A stretch of 8,610 nucleotides of DNA from assembly GCA_035642125.1 (NCBI GenBank), contig DASQSZ010000182.1, forward strand, positions 1 through 8,610, in the 5' to 3' direction. The notes beneath the pieces were generated by a model that saw nothing but the letters and a program-made list of their open reading frames with translations, searched no databases and was not told where the DNA came from. Source of the stretch: CALAED01 sp937891035 (GTDB lineage Bacteria; Actinomycetota; Actinomycetes; Streptosporangiales; Streptosporangiaceae). A program made the translations under genes and the position numbers. This document shows, one piece after another, positions 1-5,168 of this stretch. Every line of letters starts with the position of its first letter. Positions within the stretch are counted from its first letter, which is position 1.

Positions 1-19
1 GCCGGCCCACCCGGCTCAC

Positions 20-36
20 TGGGCCCGCCCGGCCCA
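20..36. repeat. GC-rich inverted repeat upstream of hrcA
   Basis: TGGGCC (20-25) and GGCCCA (31-36) form a perfect 6-bp stem around a 5-base loop. The surrounding 1-60 is very GC-rich and repeats CCGGCCCAC at 2-10 and 29-37. It could be the terminator of an upstream gene outside the window or part of the hrcA leader. No CIRCE element (TTAGCACTC-N9-GAGTGCTAA) is visible in 1-84. In DNA this GC-rich the stem could also be chance. Confidence 0.25.
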
Positions 37-72
37 CGCCGGCCCGCGCCGAGCACGCGGCCGTGGAAGCAG

Positions 73-77
73 GGAGG
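73..77 (+). promoter_or_regulatory. Ribosome binding site of hrcA
   Basis: GGAGG lies 7 bases upstream of the GTG at 85. It is a near-perfect Shine-Dalgarno sequence and fixes this GTG as the start codon. Confidence 0.75.
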
Positions 78-84
78 TGAGCAC

Positions 85-1101
85 GTGCTCGACGACCGCA
101 AACTGGCGGTGCTGCGCGCCATCGTTGAGGACCATGTGTCCACCAACGAACCCGTGGGGTCCAAGGCCCTCGTGGACCGCCACAACCTCGGGGTGTCTCC
201 GGCGACGATCCGCAACGACATGGCGGTGCTGGAGGAGCAGGGCTACATCACCCAACCGCACACGAGCGCGGGACGGATCCCCACCGACAAGGGCTACCGG
301 CTGTTCGTCGACCGGTTGTCCACGGTCAAGCCGCTGTCGGCGGCCGAGCGCCGCGCGATCGAGACGTTCTTGTCCGGCGCCTACGACCTCGACGACGTGG
401 TGGGCCGGACCGTGCGGTTGCTCGCCCAGCTGACCCGGCAGGTCGCGGTCGTGCAGTACCCGTCGCTGACCCGTTCGTCGGTCCGGCACGTCGAACTGGT
501 TCCGGTCGCCGCCCAGCGCCTGCTGCTCGTGCTGATCACCAATACCGGGCGCGTTGAGCAACGGGTCATCGAGACCATCGGCGAGATCTCCGAAGACTCC
601 ATCGCGCACCTGCGTGCGCTGCTCAACACCTGCCTCGACGGGTGCTGGCTCGGCGACGTGCCCACCGCGGTGGCCGATCTGCCGGCCCAGGTCCCGGCGG
701 AAGACCGGCCGGTCGCGGCCGCGGTCCTTTCGGTGCTGCTGGAAACGCTCGTGGAAAACCACGATGAAAAGATCGTGTTCGCCGGTGCGGCCAACCTGGC
801 CGCCGTCGACTTCTCCCAGGGCCTGCGCCAGATCCTCGAGGCGCTGGAGGAGCAGGTGGTGCTCATGCGCCTGCTCGGCGAAGTCGGCGACTCCTCGAAT
901 ACTCTGACGGTGCGCATCGGCACCGAGAACCCAGACGAGGGCCTGCAGTCGACCTCTGTGGTGGCGGCGGGCTACGGCGTCGGCAACCAGACCCTGGCCC
1001 GGCTGGGTGTGCTGGGTCCGACGCGGATGGACTACCCCGGAACGATGGGAGCGGTACGGGCAGTGGCACGCTACGTCGGTCAGATCCTGGCGGAGTCGTA
1101 A
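85..1101 (+). CDS. hrcA: Heat-inducible transcription repressor HrcA
   Basis: This encodes HrcA, the repressor that binds CIRCE operators in front of groE and dnaK-type operons; in other bacteria its folding and activity depend on GroEL. The protein is 338 aa, a normal length. The N-terminal winged-helix DNA-binding domain covers about residues 1-78, with the family signature VSPATIRNDMAVLEEQGYI (about 37-55) and then PHTSAGRIPTDKGYR (58-72). The rest matches the HrcA GAF-like and inserted dimerisation domains, ending in a conserved stretch with MDYPGTMGAVRAV. The GTG start follows a GGAGG at 7 bases and gives the expected LDDRKLAVLRAIVEDHV opening. The TAA stop directly abuts the dnaJ start, so the two genes are surely co-transcribed. 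No CIRCE is seen upstream, so autoregulation is not supported here; its targets are probably elsewhere in the genome. Confidence 0.97.
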   Translation: MLDDRKLAVLRAIVEDHVSTNEPVGSKALVDRHNLGVSPATIRNDMAVLEEQGYITQPHTSAGRIPTDKGYRLFVDRLSTVKPLSAAERRAIETFLSGAYDLDDVVGRTVRLLAQLTRQVAVVQYPSLTRSSVRHVELVPVAAQRLLLVLITNTGRVEQRVIETIGEISEDSIAHLRALLNTCLDGCWLGDVPTAVADLPAQVPAEDRPVAAAVLSVLLETLVENHDEKIVFAGAANLAAVDFSQGLRQILEALEEQVVLMRLLGEVGDSSNTLTVRIGTENPDEGLQSTSVVAAGYGVGNQTLARLGVLGPTRMDYPGTMGAVRAVARYVGQILAES

Positions 1102-2229
1102 GTGGCCCGCGACTACTACGCCATCCTCGGTATTCGACGCGACGCGAGCGCGGACGAGGTCAAGAAGGCGTACCGCCGGCTCGCGCGGGAGCTCCACCCG
1201 GACGTCAACCCCGATCCGGAGACGCAGGAGCGGTTCAAGGAGATCACCCAGGCCTACGAGGTGCTCTCCGACCCGAAAAAGCGCGAGATGTACGACCTGG
1301 GCGGCGACCCGTTCGCCACCGCGGCCGGCGCGGGCGCCGGCTTCGGTGCCGGTTTCCCCTTCGGCGACATCATGGACGCCTTCTTCGGCACCGGGGGGTC
1401 GCGCGGACCGCGCAGCCGGGCCCGGCGGGGCCGCAACGCGACGCTGCGGGTCGACCTGGAACTGGCCGAGACGGCGTTCGGCACCACCCGGGAGCTGACC
1501 GTCGACACCGCGGTGGTCTGCCCCACCTGCACCGGCGCGGGCACAGCGGCTGGCACCCACCCCGACACCTGCGACATGTGCAACGGCCGCGGCGAGGTGC
1601 AGCAGGTCACGCGCTCGTTCCTCGGCCAGGTGATGACGTCGCGGCCGTGCCCGCAGTGCGGCGGCTACGGCACCGTCATCCGCACGCCGTGCCCGGAATG
1701 CTCGGGCGACGGCCGGGTCCGCACCCGCCGCACGATCAAGGTCCGCATCCCGGCGGGCGTCGAGAACGGCACCCACATCCAGCTCGCCGGCGAAGGCGAG
1801 GTTGGCCCGGGCGGCGGCCCGCCCGGAGATCTCTTCCTCGAGATCGTCGAACGGCCGCACCCGATCTTCGAGCGGCAGGGCGACGACCTGCACTGCACCG
1901 TGCAGATCCCGATGACAGCCGCCGCGCTCGGCACCGTCGTGACGGTCGAGACGCTGGACGGCCCCGAAGAGATCGACATCCGGCCGGGGAGCCAGTCGGG
2001 CCAGGTCATCCCGATGTACGGACGGGGCGTCAAGCATCTCAACGAGAGCGGCCGCGGCGATCTCATGATCCATATCAACGTCGAGACGCCGAACAAGCTC
2101 GATGAGGAGCAGGAGGCGCTCCTGCGCAAGCTGGCGCTGCTGCGCGGCGAGGAGCGGCCGCCGGGCAAGTTCGCCCCCGGCCAGCAGGGTCTGTTCTCTC
2201 GCCTCCGGGACGCCTTCAACACCCGTTGA
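1102..2229 (+). CDS. dnaJ: Molecular chaperone DnaJ (dnaJ2-type, linked to hrcA)
   Basis: This is a full-length type I DnaJ/Hsp40 of 375 aa, which delivers unfolded substrates to DnaK in the cytoplasm and stimulates its ATPase. The J-domain (about 1-68) carries the invariant HPD at 32-34. A Gly/Phe-rich linker (about 71-98, including GAGAGFGAGFPFGD) follows. The cysteine-rich domain has four CxxCxGxG zinc-binding motifs starting at C140, C157, C183 and C197, all intact. The C-terminal substrate-binding domains follow (IPAGVENGTHIQLAGEGE and RPHPIFERQGDDL). The GTG start follows the hrcA stop with no spacing; a GGAG at 1092-1095, inside the end of hrcA, lies 6 bases upstream, suggesting translational coupling. 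Linkage to hrcA identifies it as the second actinobacterial DnaJ, distinct from the copy in the dnaK-grpE-dnaJ operon. That assignment rests on known gene order. Confidence 0.97.
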   Translation: MARDYYAILGIRRDASADEVKKAYRRLARELHPDVNPDPETQERFKEITQAYEVLSDPKKREMYDLGGDPFATAAGAGAGFGAGFPFGDIMDAFFGTGGSRGPRSRARRGRNATLRVDLELAETAFGTTRELTVDTAVVCPTCTGAGTAAGTHPDTCDMCNGRGEVQQVTRSFLGQVMTSRPCPQCGGYGTVIRTPCPECSGDGRVRTRRTIKVRIPAGVENGTHIQLAGEGEVGPGGGPPGDLFLEIVERPHPIFERQGDDLHCTVQIPMTAAALGTVVTVETLDGPEEIDIRPGSQSGQVIPMYGRGVKHLNESGRGDLMIHINVETPNKLDEEQEALLRKLALLRGEERPPGKFAPGQQGLFSRLRDAFNTR

Positions 2230-2259
2230 AGAGAAGTCGCCGACGCCTACCACGACGGA

Positions 2260-2271
2260 CGGGACGTCCCG
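2260..2271. repeat. 12-bp perfect palindrome downstream of dnaJ
   Basis: CGGGACGTCCCG reads the same on both strands. It starts 31 bases after the dnaJ stop codon. It could be an operator-like dyad or a small hairpin; nothing assigns a binding protein. Confidence 0.4.
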
Positions 2272-2292
2272 GGCGCTCCGTTGGGGGGATCG

Positions 2293-2312
2293 TCGCTCCG
2301 GCGCCGGAGCGA
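2293..2312 (+). terminator. 20-bp perfect palindrome, candidate terminator of hrcA-dnaJ
   Basis: TCGCTCCGGC is followed at once by its exact reverse complement, GCCGGAGCGA. As RNA this gives a stem of about 8 bp with a 4-base loop, 63 bases after the dnaJ stop. No T-run follows, which is common for actinobacterial hairpin terminators. A dyad of this size could equally be a regulator binding site for the downstream gene. Confidence 0.45.
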
Positions 2313-2321
2313 AGCCGCCGG

Positions 2322-2331
2322 CGTGATCACG
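2322..2331. repeat. 10-bp palindrome CGTGATCACG
   Basis: This self-complementary decamer lies 10 bases after the larger palindrome at 2293-2312. It may be part of the same structured region or a separate protein site. Function unknown. Confidence 0.3.
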
Positions 2332-2406
2332 TGAGGCGCCGCCCGGCGGCGACCCCGACTCGGGCCGACGCGAACCGCGCAGGCTGGAGCGAGCGGGGTG
2401 GACAGC

Positions 2407-2431
2407 CGCGAACGACGCGAACGACGCGAAC
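2407..2431. repeat. Tandem 9-bp repeat, about 2.8 copies
   Basis: CGCGAACGA occurs at 2407-2415 and 2416-2424, followed by a partial CGCGAAC at 2425-2431, with no mismatch. A related CGCGAACCGCG lies shortly upstream, near 2369. It is likely a small slippage array in non-coding DNA. Confidence 0.6.
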
Positions 2432-2563
2432 CGGGTGCGTTGCCGCCGCCGTGGTCGCGGTCGCGCCCGGCCGGATCTGATCGTGGGTGCGCGGTGTGTT
2501 GCCGCGGGATGTACGCGGTCGGCCGGATACGGTGCCTCGGTCGCCATCCCCCGAGGCAGCCGA

Positions 2564-2568
2564 GGAGG
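2564..2568 (+). promoter_or_regulatory. Ribosome binding site of the DUF3097 gene
   Basis: GGAGG lies 10 bases upstream of the ATG at 2579. It supports that ATG over upstream in-frame starts, which would add Arg-rich sequence read from the spacer. Confidence 0.55.
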
Positions 2569-2578
2569 CGTTCGCCTT

Positions 2579-3403
2579 ATGCGCAGCAAGGACTACGGTC
2601 ATGACGTACTCGCCGGCGACTGGCGGCGGCCGCGGCGCGGTCAGATCCCCGAGGTGCCGGCCGAACGCGACCTCGTCGTCGAGGACCCCTCCAGCGGCTT
2701 TTGCGGCGCGGTGGTCGGCTGCGAGAAGGACGCGGTCACGCTCGAGGACCGGTTCGGCAAGCGGCGCGTGTTCCCGTTGACCCAGGCCGGTTTCCTCCTC
2801 GACGGCAGGCCGGTCACCCTGGTCCGGCCTACCGCCGGCCGCCCGGAGCGGCCGCCGCGATCGGCCTCGGGTTCGATCGCCGTACGCGGGTTGCGCGCCC
2901 AGGTGGCCAAGGAAAGCCGCATCTACGTGGAGGGCGTGCACGACGCCGAACTCGTCGAGCGAATCTGGGGCCACGACCTGAGGGTCGAAGGCGTCGTCGT
3001 GGAGTATCTCGAAGGCGTCGACGACCTCCCGGCAATCGTCGCCGAGTTCGGCCCCGGGCCGGCGCGGCGGCTCGGCGTCCTCGTCGATCACCTCGTCGAA
3101 GGCTCCAAGGAGAGCCGGATCGCCGCCCAGGTCGCCTCGCCGCACGTCCTCGTCACCGGGCACCCGTTCATCGACATCTGGGCCGCGGTCAAGCCGTCGG
3201 CCGTCGGGATCCCGGCGTGGCCGTCGGTGCCGCGCGGCGTCCCGTGGAAGGAAGGCGTCATCGCCGCCCTCGGCTGGGACCTCGCGCCCGGCGAGGCATG
3301 GCAGCGCATCTTGTCGGGTGTCGGCAGCTATGCCGACCTCGAACCCGCCCTGCTCGGCCGGGTCGAAGAGCTCATCGACTTCGTCACCGCTCCCGCGGAC
3401 TAG
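2579..3403 (+). CDS. DUF3097 family protein (conserved actinobacterial)
   Basis: This 274-aa soluble protein matches DUF3097, an uncharacterised family near-universal in actinobacteria. Recognisable blocks are an N-terminal PEVPAERDLVVEDPSSGFCGAVVG (about 24-47), then VTLEDRFGKRRVFPL (53-67), RIYVEGVHDAELVERIWG (114-131), VEYLEGVDDLPAIV (141-154), LGVLVDHLVEGSKESRIA (165-182) and a C-terminal LEPALLGRVEELIDFVT (254-270). No signal peptide or membrane segment is seen. The middle resembles a Toprim fold: VEG-x-HD (E118, D122) aligns with the Toprim glutamate strand and LVDHL (D170) with the metal-binding Asp strand, though a second Asp of DxD is absent. That fold call is my inference; no activity is known to me. 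The ATG at 2579 is preferred because it has a GGAGG and gives the usual short N-terminus. In Streptomyces, as I recall, this gene lies upstream of hrcA next to hemW; here it lies downstream of dnaJ. Confidence 0.9.
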   Translation: MRSKDYGHDVLAGDWRRPRRGQIPEVPAERDLVVEDPSSGFCGAVVGCEKDAVTLEDRFGKRRVFPLTQAGFLLDGRPVTLVRPTAGRPERPPRSASGSIAVRGLRAQVAKESRIYVEGVHDAELVERIWGHDLRVEGVVVEYLEGVDDLPAIVAEFGPGPARRLGVLVDHLVEGSKESRIAAQVASPHVLVTGHPFIDIWAAVKPSAVGIPAWPSVPRGVPWKEGVIAALGWDLAPGEAWQRILSGVGSYADLEPALLGRVEELIDFVTAPAD

Positions 3404-3419
3404 CCTTACCCGAGCCCGG

Positions 3420-3475
3420 CCGCGGCGCCGTGGACAGATCCTCGCCTCGTATCGCGTGGGCGTGACTCACCGAGG
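3420..3475 (+). terminator. Candidate terminator region after the DUF3097 gene
   Basis: Two weak dyads follow the TAG stop at 3401-3403. CCGCGGCGCCGTGG (3420-3433) is self-complementary apart from one G:T pair. CCTCG (3445-3449) plus GTG (3456-3458) can pair with CAC plus CGAGG (3468-3475), leaving a 6-base bulge, and TTTT follows at 3483-3486. Either could end transcription; neither is strong. Confidence 0.25.
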
Positions 3476-3674
3476 GGCGCTGTTTTCCCATTCGCAATGA
3501 ATTCGCGATAACGTGCCAAACCATACCCGGGCATTACAAATGCGCCGCGCAGGCCAGCAGTGAGGGTTTTGATTGGGAGTTGTATTGATTTTGTCAAGGC
3601 GGCCTGTCGGACGCCAATGGGCTATGTCGCTCGCCGAGCACAACCGGTATCGCATCGTTACCATGGATGTCGAT

Positions 3675-3714
3675 GACAACACGACTTGGTGGCGTGACGA
3701 TAAGACAGCACGAC
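3675..3714. repeat. Imperfect 11-bp direct repeat, spaced 29 bp
   Basis: GACAACACGAC (3675-3685) and GACAGCACGAC (3704-3714) differ at one position. They lie head to tail with starts 29 bases apart, just before the stem-loop at 3720-3748. Direct repeats about three helical turns apart upstream of a gene can be regulator sites; this is inference only. Confidence 0.3.
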
Positions 3715-3719
3715 GTTGA

Positions 3720-3748
3720 CCACTCTTTCTTGGAATGCGAAAGGGTGG
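3720..3748. repeat. 10-bp stem-loop in the dehydrogenase gene leader
   Basis: CCACTCTTTC (3720-3729) pairs with GAAAGGGTGG (3739-3748) over 10 bp with one G:T pair and a 9-base loop. It lies 142 bases upstream of the dehydrogenase start. There is no T-run, so a simple terminator is unlikely. GGGTGG of its right arm could instead pair with CCACCC near 3793-3798, so two alternative structures are conceivable. It could be an operator dyad, an RNA leader element or part of a small RNA. Confidence 0.4.
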
Positions 3749-3890
3749 GGGTGAGGGCATTCCCGGATTGAGAGCACAGGTTCAATGATGTGCCACCCGC
3801 ACTCTTGCGGACGACATGCGGATTTCTTATCGAATTCGCTTCTTGCGGTTTCGGAACCTCCACCCCGACACTGATGGAAGGCCACCTCGG

Positions 3891-5126
3891 ATGACCGGTT
3901 CACAAAAAGGAACCCGCCTGTCCGGCTACTTCACCATGGAGCGTCACGAGCGGCTACGGGAGCAGGTCCGGGAATTCGCCCAGGCCGAAGTAGCCCCCCA
4001 GATTCCGGCGATGGAGTCGTCCCGGGCCGTTCACGATGGATTGGCTCGGCTGATCGCTCGGCAAGGCTGGATCGGCGTCACAGTTGGCCGCCCGTACGGC
4101 GGAATGGGCTTGGGCCACGTCGCGAAGACCATCATCATCGAAGAGCTGGCCCGGGTCAGCGCCGCCATGGGCGCCATGGTGCAGGCCTCTCAGCTCGGTG
4201 TGGCCAAGATCGTGCACTTCGGCGACGAGATCCAAAAGAAGACCTGGCTACCGGTCATCTCAAGCGGACAATGCCTGCCCACTATCGCGGTGACCGAGCC
4301 CGACTCCGGCGGCCACGTCCTCGGCATGACGGCCAGCGCCGAGCCCGACGGCGACGATTACATCCTCAATGGCCGGAAAATCCATGTCGGTAACAGTCAC
4401 GTCGGTGACCTGCACGGAGTCGTCGTCCGCACCGGTCCTGGCTCCAAGGGACTGTCGGCGTTCCTGGTGGAATCGCATCGCCCCGGCCTGTCGCTCGGCC
4501 GGCATCGCCCCGCCATGGGATTGCACGGGTTCAGCTTCGGCGAACTCATCCTTGACAACTGTCGCGTCCCCGCTGAGAACATGCTGGGCGCGAAGGGCGA
4601 CGGGCTGGCGGTCGCCTACTCCTCCAGCATCCTGTACGGAAGACCCAATCTTGCCGCCGTCGCCCTCGGCATTCACCAGGCACTCCTGGAGAAGACCAGC
4701 GCATACGCGTCCAACCAACACCGCTACGGTAAGCCGCTGGCCGAGTTGTCCACGATCAAGGCGAAGATCGGCCAGATGCAGTCCCGGCTGATGACAGCCC
4801 GGCTGGCTCTCTATCACGCGGTGCACTTGCTCGACGCGGGTATGCCCTGCGATGCGGAACTGATCAATGCGAAGTACCTGAACGTCGAGTCCGCGCTCGA
4901 CTCGGCCCGCACCGCCATGGAGGTCCACGCCGCCTGCGGGCTGTTCCCCGACCGGTCAATCGAGCGATACCTGCGCGACGCTCACCACCTGTTCGCCCCT
5001 GCCGGAACCTCTGACGTACAACTGCTACGCCTCAGCGAGGTGGCGCTGGGCACGGAGAACAGACAATGGTCGCAGCGGTTCGCCGATGCGATGACGGACA
5101 GAGAGGAAGCCGACACCTTGGCCTGA
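3891..5126 (+). CDS. Acyl-CoA dehydrogenase family protein, catalytic glutamate apparently missing
   Basis: This is a 411-aa acyl-CoA dehydrogenase-fold flavoprotein, normally an FAD enzyme that desaturates the alpha-beta bond of an acyl thioester. The domains are in the usual order: N-terminal helical (about 15-130), central beta (about 131-240) with TEPDSGGHVLGMTA (135-148), NGRKIHVGN (160-168) and MGLHGFSFGELILDNCRVP (209-227), and C-terminal helical (about 241-390) with HRYGKPL (277-283) and RDAHHLFAPAGTSDVQ (362-377). Two things are odd. The usual YEGT, whose Glu is the catalytic base, reads PAGT here (A371). The alternative helix-G Glu of isovaleryl/long-chain enzymes aligns with G250. 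The substrate-loop GSD is also GGH (140-142). It may therefore bind acyl thioesters without normal chemistry, or catalyse something else, perhaps in secondary metabolism (inference). The ATG at 3891 has GGAAGG at 9 bases; an in-frame ATG at 3816 would add an atypical tail. It stands alone and converges on the conservon. Confidence 0.9.
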   Translation: MTGSQKGTRLSGYFTMERHERLREQVREFAQAEVAPQIPAMESSRAVHDGLARLIARQGWIGVTVGRPYGGMGLGHVAKTIIIEELARVSAAMGAMVQASQLGVAKIVHFGDEIQKKTWLPVISSGQCLPTIAVTEPDSGGHVLGMTASAEPDGDDYILNGRKIHVGNSHVGDLHGVVVRTGPGSKGLSAFLVESHRPGLSLGRHRPAMGLHGFSFGELILDNCRVPAENMLGAKGDGLAVAYSSSILYGRPNLAAVALGIHQALLEKTSAYASNQHRYGKPLAELSTIKAKIGQMQSRLMTARLALYHAVHLLDAGMPCDAELINAKYLNVESALDSARTAMEVHAACGLFPDRSIERYLRDAHHLFAPAGTSDVQLLRLSEVALGTENRQWSQRFADAMTDREEADTLA

Positions 5127-5129
5127 CGT

Positions 5130-5168
5130 CCTGGGGCGGCACGTCCCGAGTGCCGGCTCTAGCCCAGG
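5130..5168. terminator. Bidirectional terminator-like stem-loop between convergent genes
   Basis: CGGCAC (5137-5142) pairs with GTGCCG (5150-5155) around a 7-base loop. Outside it, CCTGGG (5130-5135) pairs with CCCAGG (5163-5168). The two 6-bp stems are separated by an asymmetric internal loop of 1 and 7 bases. It starts 4 bases after the dehydrogenase stop (5124-5126) and includes the stop codon of the convergent GAF gene (5159-5161), so it could end transcripts from both sides. No T-run is present. Confidence 0.55.

Larger units (their letters stand above)
2230..2578. other. Gene-free spacer between dnaJ and the DUF3097 gene
   Basis: These 349 bases hold no recognisable gene; open frames crossing them are Arg/Pro/Ala-rich GC artefacts. 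The stretch contains three perfect palindromes (2260-2271, 2293-2312, 2322-2331), a 9-bp tandem repeat (2407-2431) and GGCCGGAT twice (about 2469 and 2521). Many actinobacteria have rsmE directly after dnaJ, but no remnant of it is recognised here. A promoter for the downstream gene is expected, but no convincing -35/-10 pair was found. Confidence 0.6.
3404..3890. other. Long low-GC gene-free region upstream of the dehydrogenase gene
   Basis: These 487 bases contain no gene I can support. By hand count, 128 of 240 bases in 3481-3720 are G or C (53 %), clearly below the neighbouring genes. It probably holds the terminator of the DUF3097 gene and the promoter and leader of the dehydrogenase gene. 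Within it are a weak dyad at 3420-3433, a bulged stem at 3445-3475, an 11-bp direct repeat (3675-3685, 3704-3714) and a 10-bp stem-loop (3720-3748). GAATTCGC occurs at 3499-3506 and 3832-3839. No confident -10/-35 pair was found; TTGCGG near 3806 with TATCGA about 17 bases on is only a weak candidate. Confidence 0.55.

Noticed and set aside
2226..2480. 84-aa + strand frame after dnaJ
   Set aside because: The translation is almost all Arg/Pro/Ala/Thr low complexity, it overlaps the palindromes and tandem repeat, and there is no Shine-Dalgarno.
16..2589. 857-aa open frame on the - strand running antisense through hrcA and dnaJ
   Set aside because: It mirrors two certain genes in high-GC DNA, where antisense frames stay open by codon bias. 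Its product is Arg/Ala/Gly-rich with no recognisable domain.
2327..3163. 278-aa open frame on the - strand over the spacer and the DUF3097 gene
   Set aside because: It is antisense to a clearly recognised conserved protein and has no family signature; a GC shadow.
3406..3863. Several 60-100 aa - strand frames in the 3404-3890 spacer
   Set aside because: They overlap one another in different frames, none resembles a known family, and none has a convincing ribosome site. TTGACA on the - strand near 3597 lacks a good -10 partner.
3816..3890. Upstream in-frame ATG of the dehydrogenase gene adding 25 residues
   Set aside because: The extension is Arg-rich and unlike family N-termini. The ATG at 3891 has GGAAGG at 9 bases.
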